Numbered from the stretch's first letter, positions 49,358-61,148 are shown. The stretch is DNA of 64,000 bases from CAYWBW01 sp964456745 (GCA_964456745.1 CAYWBW010000006.1:16942-80941); one strand, 5' to 3'. Numbers and translations: made by a program. Notes: generated from the sequence alone by a model not told the origin.

Positions 49358-50938
49358 ATGAAAAAAAACAGATTAATATCAAAACTACACATGGCAAAAA
49401 ACCTAAAAGATTTTTTGATTTTTGCTGAAGGTAATGAAATTAATATTAAATTATGATGAACCGCAATGACTGATATAATGCAAAACTCAAAACAGTCTGA
49501 AGTATTAAAATGAATAAAAGAATTAATAAATGGATTTGAATGAAATATAAATATAATTGTATCAGCACCATGAAAATACAAAGAAAATGAAAATAAAATT
49601 ACAAAACGCTTATTACATGCCAAATCATTAATTGAATCTTGAAATAAAAAAGCATGACAAGAAGAACTTGTAGAAATTCGAAATGATTTTTTAGACATGG
49701 CCAATAATAATATTCCTGAAAATTATAAAAAGGAAATAATGCAAGATATTATAATAATTTTTGCTGAATTAAATTGAGCAATAAATGTATTAAAAAAAGA
49801 ATGACTTAATTTGCACCCATGATTAATACTAGATATGTATGCAAGAATCTGAGAAGAAACTTGATCTTATTTACTTTCTAAAATATTAAATGCTGCACAT
49901 ATTTCTACTAAAAATATTTCAGTTGATACAAAAAATTGAGATGAAGATATCTGACTTTCTGATATTATTGATGATTTTTCTGTAAAATTAAGAAGTTCTA
50001 TTGATTATAGTAAAGAAAGGGTCAAGATAATTCCTTGATACCCATGAGAAATGAAATGAAAATGAACAATCTCAGAAACATGAATGTGATATTCAGACTA
50101 CGCAGCAGCAATGGCCACTAAAGAATGATGATTTTTGATTCTTGCTAAACAATCTTGAGCAATACTTCAAACAAATCCTAAAATATTAAAGAAATGAGCA
50201 GGGTTAAGTAAAATTCAAATCATGCCAATAAGTCAAGCAGTTGTAATGACTGATATTATTTGAGATCAGATTCAAGTTATACATCCAATGGCTCTACAGG
50301 TCGCAAAAAAGAAAAAATTAAATATTATGGTGATTGATGAAAAATCACCATTCACCTGAGGAACATTAATAATCCCCGATGAAGAATTTGAAGAATTTAT
50401 AAATTGAAATGGAAATGACAAAACAGATTTAAAAGATAACATAAACGAACTAAATCTACCAATGATGTGAATAGCAAATGATGCCTACACACTTCAATTA
50501 CAATTTAACATATTATCTTGAAATAAGAGGCAAGATGTAGCAACAAGAAAAATATACGATTTCATATTAGAAAAATGATGAAAAATTGTAGAAAAAAATT
50601 TTATATCACACAATCATAATAATAAATCTTGATTAATTATTATTAGCTGAATGAAAGATGAAGATATCGCCGAAATCAAACAAATAAAACTAGCAGATGT
50701 TGATGAAGTAACCATATCTGAAAAACATTTCATAATATGAGCTTCATGACTAAAACATAAAGATACTTCAAACAAACTTATAAAACTATTTTCTTGATGA
50801 GAATTATTTCATACAGATTCTATTATTAATTGATATGCACATTCTGTTTGATTATTAATTCCTGAAATTGAAGATAAACATCAGCGAGAAGACTTATTAA
50901 CTCAAGCAGTTTGAGTTGTTAATTGAGAAAATTTGTAA
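49358..50938 (+). CDS. Aspartokinase-like amino-acid kinase
   Basis: 526 aa. Aspartokinase signatures are spread along the chain: INIKLGGTAMTD near the start (the KxGGT nucleotide-binding motif, both glycines UGA), IIVSAPGKYKENENKITKRLL, PGYPGEMKGKGTISETGMGYSDYAAAMAT (substrate/ATP loop) and QVIHPMALQVAKKKKLNIMVIDEKSPFTGGTLI. The C-terminal 150 residues look like degenerate ACT domains (PMMGIANDAYTLQLQFN..., GLIIISGM). It would phosphorylate aspartate for Lys/Thr/Met or cell-wall synthesis. No other gene of that pathway is nearby, and organisms of this group usually lack amino-acid biosynthesis, so it may have another substrate. Confidence 0.8.
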
Positions 50939-50992
50939 TGATGATTATATTTAAAACTATGTATATATTAACACATAAATTTAAAAATATAC

Positions 50993-51021
50993 TTGTTTTT
51001 AACAAAAATTTATGTTATAAT
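50993..51021 (+). promoter_or_regulatory. Sigma-70-type promoter
   Basis: TTGTTT, 17 bp and a perfect TATAAT, 30 bases before the ATG at 51052. Confidence 0.75.
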
Positions 51022-51051
51022 ATAAAGAAATAAAAAATAACCAAAACAAAA

Positions 51052-51585
51052 ATGACCAACGAAGCACCTGATTATAGCGATCAACCTCAAGTAAAAGAAA
51101 AAAAACTTTCAAGATATCAACAACAACTAAGGGATCGAACAGAAAGAGATAGGGCCTCAGCACATAAGCATGTCAAAGAAAAGCATCCAGATTATTCTAA
51201 TTCCCCAGACTGAACAAAAATAGAATTTGATTATAAAACACCATCAATGCAAGATAAATTAGATAGTAATCAACAAGACACTCAGTTAGATTGATCTCCA
51301 TCTCCTAATGAACATATTTCATCTACAGAATTGGCAAAAATAAACAATCAACAAGCTATCAGCGATTTAGCAGGTAAGATTCAAGGAGTCAGTTGAACTC
51401 AAGTTCAAAAAGTTGCACTTATTAAGCCATTAATTGAAAATACATTATGACAATTAACAGATTTAGATTGAAATTGAGTATTAAGTGTGTTAAACAGCTG
51501 ATTAACAAATCATATACCTCAAATTATGTCTAATTATTCAGCTATTATTGCTGCTATTTCACAATTAAAGGATAAAAAGAGTTAA
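51052..51585 (+). CDS. Unknown 177-aa protein
   Basis: The first 90 residues are charged and probably disordered (MTNEAPDYSDQPQVKEKKLS, Gln/Asp/Ser-rich). The C-terminal 75 are helical and more hydrophobic (LAGKIQGVSGTQVQKVALI... SNYSAIIAAISQLK). No signal peptide, no known domain. It has a strong promoter and heads a run of small unknown genes on the plus strand. Confidence 0.65.
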
Positions 51586-51618
51586 TTACATTTATAGTCA
51601 ATATTTGACATACTTAAA

Positions 51619-52068
51619 ATGATAAATCCTGAATCAGAATTAAATCCTTTAACCAAACTTGCAATTTATAGTGAAGCTAGAAAGATAATGCTTCAAAAAA
51701 TGGATAATGAAATAGTGAGTCCAGATAAAGCTGACCAAGTATTAGATTATGTTGAAACAAAGCTTTCCTGAATCCATAATCCTGATGAAGCCACTGAATT
51801 TTGTAAAGTTTTATCAAAAAAATTTCCAGAACTGGAAGAAATGGAGATTAAATTCCACAATAAAACGATGGAAAAAATTGACAAAGTTCTTATTAATATC
51901 GTTGATATTATAATGGATAGTTGAGATTTTGAATTAGCAAGTAAATTAATGCATGAAATTGATGAAATTTCAAAAACTGAAGATGATCAAAAACAATTAG
52001 ATTATATTGTAAAAATTAGTAAAAAATTTCCTTTAGAATACGGGGCTGCTAAATATAGAACTAATTAA
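51619..52068 (+). CDS. Unknown helical protein, 149 aa
   Basis: MINPESELNPLTKLAIYSEA... is all helical and acidic. It shows a weak internal duplication: DKADQVLDYVETKLSG...FCKVLSKKFPEL resembles DFELASKLMHEIDEIS...LDYIVKISKKFPLE. This suggests a helical repeat (TPR-like) protein for protein binding. No export signal. It follows the 177-aa gene by 33 bases. Confidence 0.65.
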
Positions 52069-52147
52069 GGATTTAATAGAAACTAAACTACTACAAATTG
52101 TATTGATTTTATTTTCATACTTTTTAGCTATTTAATTTCCCCAACTA

Positions 52148-52176
52148 TTGACATCAACAACATATTATATTATTCT
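52148..52176 (+). promoter_or_regulatory. Sigma-70-type promoter
   Basis: TTGACA, 17 bp and TATTCT, 24 bases before the ATG at 52201. Confidence 0.65.
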
Positions 52177-52200
52177 CAAATATGTAATTAATAACAATTT

Positions 52201-52731
52201 ATGACTTATACTTTCGAAGATTTAGACAAAGATCACAAAGAAAACTGAAAACAACTAGAAGCAGTAAATAATAAATCAGATTGAAAATTTCGAGCTTCAT
52301 TAAAATATGAACATTTTAGATCATTAATATCATGAGACATTATTACTATTGTTGATGAAAATCTAAAAAAAATTGCTGAACTTAAATTAGAAATTAAAAA
52401 ACCAACAAAAATAATTCCAAGCAATAGATTTCAAAAACTAAAATCTTGATCATTAACATTGCTAAAGCCGGTAGTAAATATGTTAAATAATAAAATAAAA
52501 TTAACAGTTTCTGAAACTGATATATGAATACTGTTTAATTGAGATTGAATTGAATTAAAATCAGAAAATTCAGAAATAACTATCCAACTATTTATTAATA
52601 ATATATGATTAAATGTAGTAATTAATTGTCTTAAAAAATATTACATTCCATTACTACAAAGAGAAATATGAAATCATATTAATGTAGACGATATAGCTGA
52701 AAGGACATGAATTCCATATTATGAAGAATAA
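52201..52731 (+). CDS. Unknown 176-aa protein
   Basis: MTYTFEDLDKDHKENGKQLE ... IAERTGIPYYEE. Mixed alpha/beta, soluble, with no cysteines of note and no recognised motif. The C-terminal AERTGIP could be part of a helix-turn-helix but is too short to claim. It ends 37 bases before the convergent end of paralogue 4. Confidence 0.6.
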
Positions 52732-52768
52732 TCATTTTATTTATTAATAAAGCTATTGTTTTATATAT

Positions 52769-54436
52769 TTAATAAACTTCTTTTAAATAACAATCTTCAC
52801 ATAATACACTCTCTGACTTGTCTCTTAGTCAATTACATGGGATATTTTTTTGACATCAACTACAATTGATCTCTTTAAGAAGATATGAAGGACGCTTATT
52901 CATTCTTTTTAAAAATCTTTGATCCGGACACTTTCTCGGACAAGGAATCTTAAATTTTCTATAAAAATTTAATTCTTGTTTTGTAATTTTAAATGGCTTA
53001 TTAGTAGCTTCACACTTAATTGCCCAATTCAAAACATCATCTGGAATTTCAGATATCTCAGAAGGCAGATGGTTTGCTTCAATTACTTTCATTATATCAG
53101 AAGTTGGCATTTCATAATCTGACCATTTATATCACTTCTTTAATGCCTCCTCCTTACTTAAAGGGAAAATTTCCATTGCTATTGTTTCATTATATCAAAA
53201 TGGACATGAATCAATCTGGAAATATTCACCCCATTCTCACGTTTGTTTCATATATTTAATAATTTTTTCTCTCATCACAAAATATTCTTTTTCTGAATAC
53301 TGTTTATTTAAAATACAAAATTTTTTATTTTTTAATCCCACGCAAGCAAATAAATTACTTGATTTTGTGCACTGAAAACAATATTCAAGATTTGAAATGT
53401 TTGTAGTACAATTTGAACAAAATTTTATATTATAAGCGTTATCTCAACATGCAGAAGATTGATAAACCAATTCAGCCTTAAAGCCCCAAGATGAATAATC
53501 AAAGCAATTTTTTACATTCCCTGCTATCTTCACACAATACCTACAATCTTCCAAACCGTTTGAATCATAACATTCATATGCATTTTTTGAATTATAAACA
53601 TGGTCGCCTATTACATTTTCATTACTCTTTCATTCAATTGCTTTTCTTGGTTGAGTTTTAAAAAATTCTAAAACTTCAGTTTCAAATTTTGCTAATTTCT
53701 TACTTGTCTCAAATCAAAATTCTTTTTTCTTTTTTTCATACTCTTTCTTTGTATATTGTTTATTAAAAATCATATATTGCTTATTCCTTTGATTAGAACT
53801 AGCTATGCAATTGTTGCATCATATACAACTTTTAAGAAAATAACTATCATTACAATTTTCACACTGCTGTGAATACAATAAATTATTGCAATTTACACAA
53901 TCACTGCATTCGTAACAAATTTCTGATTCATCACAATTTGAACAATCTATAAGATTTTTTGAATGATATATTCTATTTGAATACAAACAATCTTCATCAT
54001 AATCTGCTTCTGATATCAAATAACAATTCTTTAAATATCATGTACAATTTGTGTATTCACTATTTTCCAATGTTCCTCATGCAACAAAAACAGAAAAATG
54101 AGGAACCTTATTTTTAAAATTTTTATATTGCTCAAAAAAACTCTTGGTAAAATCAAAATCTTTCCCATACTTCATTGCATCCCAATTATCACTCCACCAA
54201 TATCTAGATTCATATACTGGAAATTCATGATTTTCATGATACATCGATATAATCTTTTTTCATGTTGCATTGCACTTCCTAACATACAGCTTTCTCGCAT
54301 TTCTTTCTTGAAGTCTTCTTACTAGTCTACACTTAGGACACTGTTTAGGCGCAGGTACTTCTATTTTGTCATAGAAGTCTAGATCTTCTTGTGTGATTTC
54401 AAATTTTACCGAGCATTGTTTGCAATTTTTTATCAT
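52769..54436 (-). CDS. Cys-rich paralogue 4 of 7 (555 aa)
   Basis: The most divergent full-length member. The N-terminal knuckle is shortened: after MIKNCKQCSVKFEITQEDLD it jumps to EVPAPKQCPKCRLVRRLQER, lacking the NGKKYxIPxP stretch of the rest. The arrays end NKQYMIFNKQYTKKEYE and NKKFCILNKQYSEKEYF. The C-terminal ribbon is altered to NCSGCQKNIPCNGL...VLCEDCYLKEVY. It is the last of three tandem copies (6, 5, 4 in order of transcription), starting 9 bases after paralogue 5 ends, so surely co-transcribed. No signal peptide. Function unknown. Confidence 0.85.
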
Positions 54437-54445
54437 AATAAATAT

Positions 54446-56125
54446 TTAATAAACTTCTTTTAAATAACAATCTTCACAATAAACCATCTCTTCTCTATCA
54501 GGTGCATATGTAGTCTGCATACCTTTATCACATTTCTTACAATTTCTATCATATAATTTTCTTGGATTTCTTTTTTTAAATCGCATTTTGTGCCTTTCGT
54601 TAGGATGAAAATGCGGTATAGAAATATTATGCTGTCTATAAAATTTCAGTTCTTCTGGAATTATCTTAAATGGTTTTCAGGTAATTTCACATTTAACTGC
54701 CCAATTAAGAATATCATCAGGAACATCTTTAATATCATCTGGCAATTTTTCAGCTGGTAGAAGTTTTGAAACTAATGGGATTTCTTCTTTTATATTTTTC
54801 CACTTAAATCAAATTTCTATAGCTTGATCCTCACTTATAGGAAAATGATCATTTGAAATACACTCATTATATGCAAATGGAGATAGTTGCTTTGAAAAAA
54901 ACTCTCACCATTCTCAGGTAGACTTCATATGCTCAATGATTTTTGGAACTATTAATTCATATTCCTGCTTTGTGTATTGTTTATTAAAAATACAATATTT
55001 ACTTTTTTTAAGTCAAGTACATCAGAACAAATTATTTGATCAAAAACATTCATAGCAATACAAAATATCATTACTTCATCACCAAACTAATTTAGAAAAA
55101 AGCACATTAGAAGCTCAATGACCAACTGCCTCACATTCATATAAAAGTTCATTATTACTAGTGCATCAATAAAAATTGATATCATAACAATTTTTAGCAA
55201 TTCTTAAATCACTACAATATTTACAATCTTCCAATCAAAACACATCCCAACAATGAAAAGCATTTTTTGAATTATCCACATAAGAACCAGAAAAATTTTC
55301 TGAATTTAAAAAATCAGAATACAATCTAGGTATTTTGCTATCAAGATCTTTATACTTAGATAACACTTTTTTTTTCTTATCTGAATCATTTAAAATTTCA
55401 ACAAATTCTTCTTTGGAGACTTTTTTATTTAAAATATAATACTCTTTATTTCTCAGTCATGAACAAGCAAATATATTCCTACAATTTCTACAATCAAAAC
55501 TATAATATGAATTATTAGAATTGTGCACTTTTTGACAATACTGAATATTATAGCAATTGCTACAATCAACACATTCATATATATTTTCACATTGAGATAT
55601 AGTTAAATTATCGATACAATTTTTACACTTATCTATCCAATTTCAATAATAACAATTTTCATTTTGATCTGCTGTAAAAATTAAATAACAGTTTTTATTA
55701 TATGACATACAATTACAATAAGTTGAATTTTCATTATCTCACTGTTGTATTCTAGCCATTTTAGGAACTTTATTAAAAATCTCTAAAAATTGCTCGGTAA
55801 ATGTCTTATTAAAATCAATATCTTGTCAAAACTTCTTTCAATCCCAATTATCAGACCACCAAAATTTATTATCATAAACTGGAAATAGTGTATTTTCTCA
55901 ATACATTGAAATTATATTTTTTCATGAAGCAGTACATTTTCTTTTAGATAAATTACTCTCATTCCTAAAAGCAAGTCTTCTTTGCTGCCTGCAGTCAGGA
56001 CAAAATGTAGGCGTTGGAATACTATATTTAACTCAAGTGAATATAGGTGATATTTTATCATAAAAACTCAAATCTTCTTTAGTAATTTCAAACTGCACCA
56101 AGCATTGTTTACAATTCTTAATCAT
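54446..56125 (-). CDS. Cys-rich paralogue 5 of 7 (559 aa)
   Basis: The middle copy of the three-gene run. Starts MIKNCKQCLVQFEITKEDLS; the second pair is FCPDCRQQRRLAFRNE. The first array has CENIYECVDCSNCYN and ends NKEYYILNKKVSKEEF; the second ends KSKYCIFNKQYTKQEYE. In the C-terminal half the usual EYFPLTKEE is changed (ISNDHFPISEDQ), and the HFHPNERH motif resembles the HLHPDxRH of paralogues 1 and 6. The ribbon is CKKCDKGMQTTYA...YCEDCYLKEVY. It is 2 bases behind paralogue 6. Predicted cytosolic, metal-binding, function unknown. Confidence 0.85.
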
Positions 56126-56127
56126 AT

Positions 56128-57846
56128 TTAATAAATTTCTTTTAAATAGCAGTTTTCACAGTAAACCTTTTCAGACTTTTCAGAACAGTAAGTAGTTTGA
56201 ATCTGCTTATCACAATTATCACACTTTCTATCAAATAACTCATTTGAATTTCTTAAACTAATTCTTTGTGCATGTCTAATGTCTGGATGTAAATGGGGTA
56301 TTGGAATATTATTATTTCTATAAAATACAAGTTCTTGTGGAGTAATTTTAAATGATCTTTGTGATTTTTCACATTTAATAGCCCAATTAACAATATCGTC
56401 TGGAACACTCTCAATATCATTAGGAATTTTATCTGCAGGAATAGTTTTTGTAACTTGCGATATCTGATCTTCTTGATCTTTCCATTTCCAAGATTTATTT
56501 TCCACTTCTTCTTTAGTCATAGGAAAATATTCTTGTGCTGCTGTTTCATTATATGCAAATGGACTTAATCCTATCGGAAAAAATTCTCACCATTCTTGTC
56601 CACAGGACAACCCTGAGCTTATAAAATGGTTCTTTTTCATATGCTCAATAATTTTTGGGACTAAGATTTCATATTCTTCTTTTGTATATTGTTTGTTTAA
56701 GATGCAATACTCCTTATGATTTTTTAGTCATATACATCAAAAACAATCTGAAATTTGATGGCAATTTATTGAATAAAATAAATTTGAACTATTCCAACAT
56801 TGTGAACTAAAGGCTATAGAATAAACATCTATTCAACAATTAATACTTTCATAAATCAATTGTGCATTTCTGCCAACAGTACTTGAATCCATTACATACT
56901 TAGCATTTCTCCACACATGCTGTGAATATTTGCAATTTTCACTATCATGAGCATGAAAACATTCAATACAATTATTGCAACCTTCAATATAATCTCATGT
57001 ACAATTTTCAGACTTTTGAATTTGAGCGTATTTATTAGGATATTTGTTGACAGTTTTTGCAAACAATTTTTTAAAATTCTGAAGGTTATCAAACTGTGAG
57101 ATATTTAAATTTTCTACTTTTTTAAAATATTCTTGCTTTGTACATTTTTCATTTAAAAAGTAGAACTCTTTATTTTTGAGATTAACAGATCAAAAACAAT
57201 TTGTGCAAGAAATACAATTCTTTAGAAATAATGATTCAGAACAATTTTTACAATCTTGTAGAAATTTTGAATTATAACATCAATAACAATTTTCACATTC
57301 GTAACACAGTTCACATTCATGCAGATAATTACTATCTACACACTTCATGCATTTTTGAAGCCAATATCAATATAAACAATCTTCATTATTAGAACTTTCA
57401 AATACTAAATAACAATTTTTCAAATCAGCTACCAAATTACAATAACTTGAATTTTCATTATTACTTCAAATCATATTCATTTTTGGCACTTTTTGAAAAA
57501 GCTCATTAAATTGCTCAAAAAAACTCTTAGTAAAATCAAAATCTATTCAATAATTAATTCAATCCCATTTATCAGACCACCACTCTTTTTGAGAATAAAC
57601 TATATAACTTGAATCTGGTGAATAAATAGAAATAATACTCTTTCAAGTAGCATTACACTTTCTTTTATATAATTTTCTTTCATTTCTAAAAACAAGTCTT
57701 CTTTGCTGTCTACAGGTAGGACAACATAAAGGATTTTGTAATTGATATTTTTTTCAATTAAATTCGGGGCTCACTTTATCATAGAAGTCTAAATCTTCTT
57801 GAGTAATTTCATACTGCGCCGCACACTGTTTGCACTGTTTTATCAT
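56128..57846 (-). CDS. Cys-rich paralogue 6 of 7 (572 aa)
   Basis: The first gene of the three-copy run. Starts MIKQCKQCAAQYEITQEDLD; the second pair reads CCPTCRQQRR with an extra Cys. The first array has CELCYECENCYWCYN-like spacing and ends NKEFYFLNEKCTKQEYF; the second ends NHKEYCILNKQYTKEEYE. It carries the palindrome-encoded insert HFISSGLSCGQ before EWGEFF, as paralogue 1 does, and like paralogue 1 has HLHPDxRHxQR before the tail. So 1 and 6 are sister copies although 20 kb apart. Its promoter lies in the 215-bp gap (57847-58061) facing a toxin-antitoxin pair and a TrmB-like gene. Function unknown. Confidence 0.85.
56590..56629. repeat. Palindromic element inserted in coding sequence (copy B)
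   Basis: The partner of 36346-36385: CCATTCTTGTCC...GGACAA...GAGCTT...AATGG on the plus strand, at the equivalent codons of paralogue 6. It contains the palindrome TTGTCC-TGT-GGACAA. Confidence 0.6.
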
Positions 57847-58061
57847 AAAATTTAATAGTTTTATCAGTAAACTACTATATCAATTTTTTTATATAAATAA
57901 AGCTATATTGCAAAGTCTAATATAAATACTTGCAAATGTGGCTTATTTAAGTTATTATAATACGTGCAGCACTTTGCACAACAATAAGTGAATAGATAAA
58001 ATTGTCTTGATTTTATATAAAATTTTATATAAAATATATAAGTAAATTAATAAATACTACA

Positions 58062-58364
58062 ATGACTACTATAACAATCTCAGATTTGCAAAAAAATATT
58101 TCAAAAATATTTAATAAAAAAAATCTAAAAAATCCAATCAAGGTAATCGCGCACAATAAAACAAAAGGAGTTATTATTAGCGAAGAAGAGTTTAATTCTT
58201 TTCAAAATATTATTGATTATTTTTCTGTTTGATCAATTTCATTTATTGAGCCTTGAACAAATGATTATGAAGAAATACAAGATGCTATTAAAAATAATAA
58301 AATATTATATAAAAAATGAGATAAAAATGTAAATGCTTTTGATTTTATGAAAAACTTAGATTAA
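58062..58364 (+). CDS. Antitoxin, Phd/RelB-like
   Basis: 100 aa. MTTITISDLQKNISKIF...NPIKVIAHNKTKGVIISEEEF has the Phd/YefM-type N-terminal DNA-binding fold (start strand, helix, 'PV.V...g.pvavi...eyd'-like pattern), followed by an acidic C-terminal tail that would wrap the toxin. It should bind both its operator and the toxin encoded 2 bases downstream. Confidence 0.75.
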
Positions 58365-58366
58365 AT

Positions 58367-58636
58367 ATGTGAAAAATTTACCTAACCCCATTGGCTGCAA
58401 AACAAATAACTAAATTAATCAAATGAAATAATCTAATAAAAAAAAGTATTAATAAATGACTAGAATTAATTAAATGTTCTAAAATTCCTAATCCACCAAA
58501 AATATTATGATTAAAATGAAAGCTCAACAATAATTTTAAATGTAAAATTTGAAAACTTAGAATACTATTTACGATTAGCAACAATTGAGATAAAGAAATC
58601 CAAATTGTTAAACTAAGAAAAGATGCTTATAAATAA
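58367..58636 (+). CDS. RelE/ParE-superfamily toxin
   Basis: 89 aa, basic. It starts MGKIYLTPLAAKQITKLIKG and ends KLRILFTISNNGDKEIQIVKLRKDAYK. The 'LKGKL...CKIGKLRILFTI...IVKLRKDAY' strand pattern is that of RelE/YafQ/HigB mRNA interferases. The second codon is UGA, so the gene is invisible under the standard code. It overlaps the antitoxin unit (2-base gap), as type II systems do. It is followed 2 bases later by trmB-like gene 2. Confidence 0.75.
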
Positions 58637-58638
58637 AT

Positions 58639-59418
58639 ATGAATTATCAATATTTTGAAAAACTTTGACTCAATAAACTCCAAACAGATATCTATCTAGC
58701 TTTACTAAAAACATGAAACCAACCAGCATCCGTAGTAGCGAAAAGAATGTGAATTGAAAGAACAAAAGTTTACAGATACCTACTTCAACTTGTAAAACTA
58801 TGAATTGTAAAAAAATCTAAAAAAAATAACTCACAAACATTTTTTATTGAAGATGTTCAAGATTTAAAAAAGATTACGAGGAACAAATCTAAAGAACTAA
58901 GCTATTTAGAAGAAAATGAAAATAAGGTAATTTTTTTAATTGAAAAATCTCAAAACAATAATCCAAATCTTCCTAAGATTACTTTATATGAAGCTTGAGA
59001 ATGAGTTTGAAATATATTTGAAGATATACTAAATAATATTAAAAAACAAAACTTACTTACAATAAGAATATTTGCCTCAAACACTATTCATGAAAAGGAT
59101 ATATGATGAACTGTGTGAGAATATGCTTCGAATTTTTTTAAAACTCTTGAAAAAGAGTGAATTCATCTTGAAGAGTATCTTTGAGTTTGAAATCAAATCA
59201 TGGAAAGAATTGAGTATTATATAGATAGTAAAAACTTTCCAGAACTTCCTGCAGCTAACTCGAGTATTAATATTATCCTAGTTTGAAATATTGTTTATTT
59301 TGTTATTTATAATGAAGCACCAATTTGAGTAAAAATAGAAAATGAAAATCTCGCAGACGCGCTTCATATTATGATGGATGAGATATTGAGACTCAAAGAA
59401 ATGCTTGAGAAAAAGTAA
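58639..59418 (+). CDS. TrmB-family transcriptional regulator 2
   Basis: 259 aa. Winged helix: MNYQYFEKLGLNKLQTDIYLALLKTGNQPASVVAKRMGIERTKVYRYLLQLVKLGIV, then a coiled linker (NKSKELSYLEENENKVIFLIE) and a C-terminal effector domain (ITLYEAGEGVGNIFEDIL...) of the same build as the copy at 47791. In both cases the gene sits beside a block of Cys-rich paralogues transcribed away from it, which suggests it regulates paralogues 6-5-4. It is the third gene of an apparent operon with the toxin-antitoxin pair. Confidence 0.87.
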
Positions 59419-59493
59419 TTCATTTAATTTATCTAATTGCAAAATTCAAAAATTGATTTTTTAATCAATCCTACAATTACAAGCAAACATAGG

Positions 59494-59521
59494 TTGACTT
59501 TATATAATTTATATGTAACTT
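59494..59521 (+). promoter_or_regulatory. Putative promoter of radical SAM gene
   Basis: TTGACT, 16 bp and TAACTT, ending 8 bases before the ATG at 59530. Identical hexamers and spacing to the cyclase promoter (41183-41210). The short leader implies a nearly leaderless mRNA. Confidence 0.45.
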
Positions 59522-59529
59522 ACATCTCC

Positions 59530-61086
59530 ATGGAAAGTGAAATCAAAATAATATACGACAAAGAATTCGCACAAAATCCACATGCTTTTTTAAGTAATTT
59601 TCTATGATTCATGAAAAAGCAGCATCCAGAAGCCATAGATCTTAATTGAAATAAGGGAATTCATGAAAAAGCAGAACAAGCACATGAATTTCTTAAATCA
59701 AGGAATTTAATTTGACCAAGGTATCCAATTACGTGAAACATGGATGATCTAGATAGATTAATTGAGTTACACGATATCATATCATCATTTACAAGATCAT
59801 TTGACGAACTACTTTATGACGAAACTATTCCTAAGTCACTAAGCTTATCCACTTCAAGTACATGTAACACTTGATGTCTTCACTGCCAAGTAAATGCTAC
59901 TAAAAAATGAAATAATTTGGACTATAGTCTTTTAGAAAAAATGGATAATAAATTTTTTCAACTATTCGACAAAGCTAGACTTTCTTTTGACTGAAATCCT
60001 TTAGCTGTAAAATCTAAAAACAGTCAATGACGAAATGTGGATTTATCTGACTACATTCGATTTTTATTTGATAAATGAATAACAAAATTCAATCTTGACC
60101 TAAAAACACTCGATGATGAGCAAATTAAAACATACAGAAAAATTCAACAATTTTTTAACTTAAATCAATCAGCTAATTTCGAACAAAGAATTAGTTTTAA
60201 TTTATTTTCTCCAGAAGCATACAAGGCCTCTGATGAAGACAGAATAGAAATACTAAAAAAAGAATTTTTACCGATTCTTCATAAATCAGGCGAATTTGCT
60301 GACAAAATTTACCTACTTGTCACCTGAAGCATGAAATATGATAATGCAAATATATATAAAACATTTTCCTTCTTAAATTATATAATGGAATGTGAGTGAT
60401 ACCACCCAGTGAGAGATTTTTTTCACAGATACTTTTTTGTTGAAGATTTATTTACTTCCAATGAAGAATATGAAAAATTTATGGCAATGTTTGATAAAGA
60501 TAAAAATTCACTTTTTAATAACTTAGCTTCCCATGTTTCAAATCCTAATAAATTTGAATTGATGAAAAAATGTTTTTTACTGAATGAGCCATATAAAATA
60601 ATTAAGTGAAAAGATAAATTTTTTCAAAATAATGCTTTATGAACAGATAAAACATTAAAACATCTCTGATGAAATATATTTAATACCCCAATTGAGCAAT
60701 ACGAAGAAATACCATCTCATTATTATAACATTAAGACTTGAAGAAAAATTGAATTCTGATTGTCAGGAACTAAAAACCTATGACGATGGGGTAAAAAGCG
60801 CAATAAATGAAATATTTTTCAAGATAATCCAAATGAATCAAGAATCGAGCCACTTTGTATTATGTATCAACCATCCAATGTGCACATATGAGCTAATTGA
60901 CAAATTAGCGGGTGTTCTTGAAATTATAGAAATGATGTTCAATTTGCACATGTTGACGATTGACATGAAGATATTTTAAGAAAATGGAAAATGTTACACA
61001 ATCACAGCATTGAATATTTAAGAAAAAATATTTATGCAATTGCAAATTGAGAAAAGACTAGTTGGGTTTGCACTCAAAAATCTTAA
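59530..61086 (+). CDS. Radical SAM protein with SPASM-like C-terminus
   Basis: 518 aa. The iron-sulfur motif CNTGCLHC places C112, C116 and C119 in the CxxxCxxC pattern that binds the SAM-cleaving 4Fe-4S cluster (Gly115 is UGA). The N-terminal 100 residues are an extra helical domain. After the partial TIM barrel, the C-terminus has LCIMYQPSNVHIGANGQISGCSGNY...ILRKWKMLHN and ends WVCTQKS, which resembles an auxiliary-cluster SPASM/twitch domain. SPASM enzymes modify peptides or proteins. The next gene encodes a small Cys-rich protein, a possible substrate or partner. It has its own promoter. Confidence 0.8.
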
Positions 61087-61148
61087 ATGAATTATAGAAT
61101 CTATTGACAATTTTTTACAAAATTGTAATAATAGCTAAAATAAAGCAA

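Noticed and set aside
49318..49704. Minus-strand frame of 128 codons
   Set aside because: Antisense to the aspartokinase-like gene, which has the KLGGT motif here.
44226..57846. Cys-rich arrays considered as ferredoxin or multiheme proteins
   Set aside because: There is no CxxCH heme motif series and no CxxCxxCxxxCP ferredoxin spacing; the pattern is knuckle-like and repeats with Tyr/Asn spacers.
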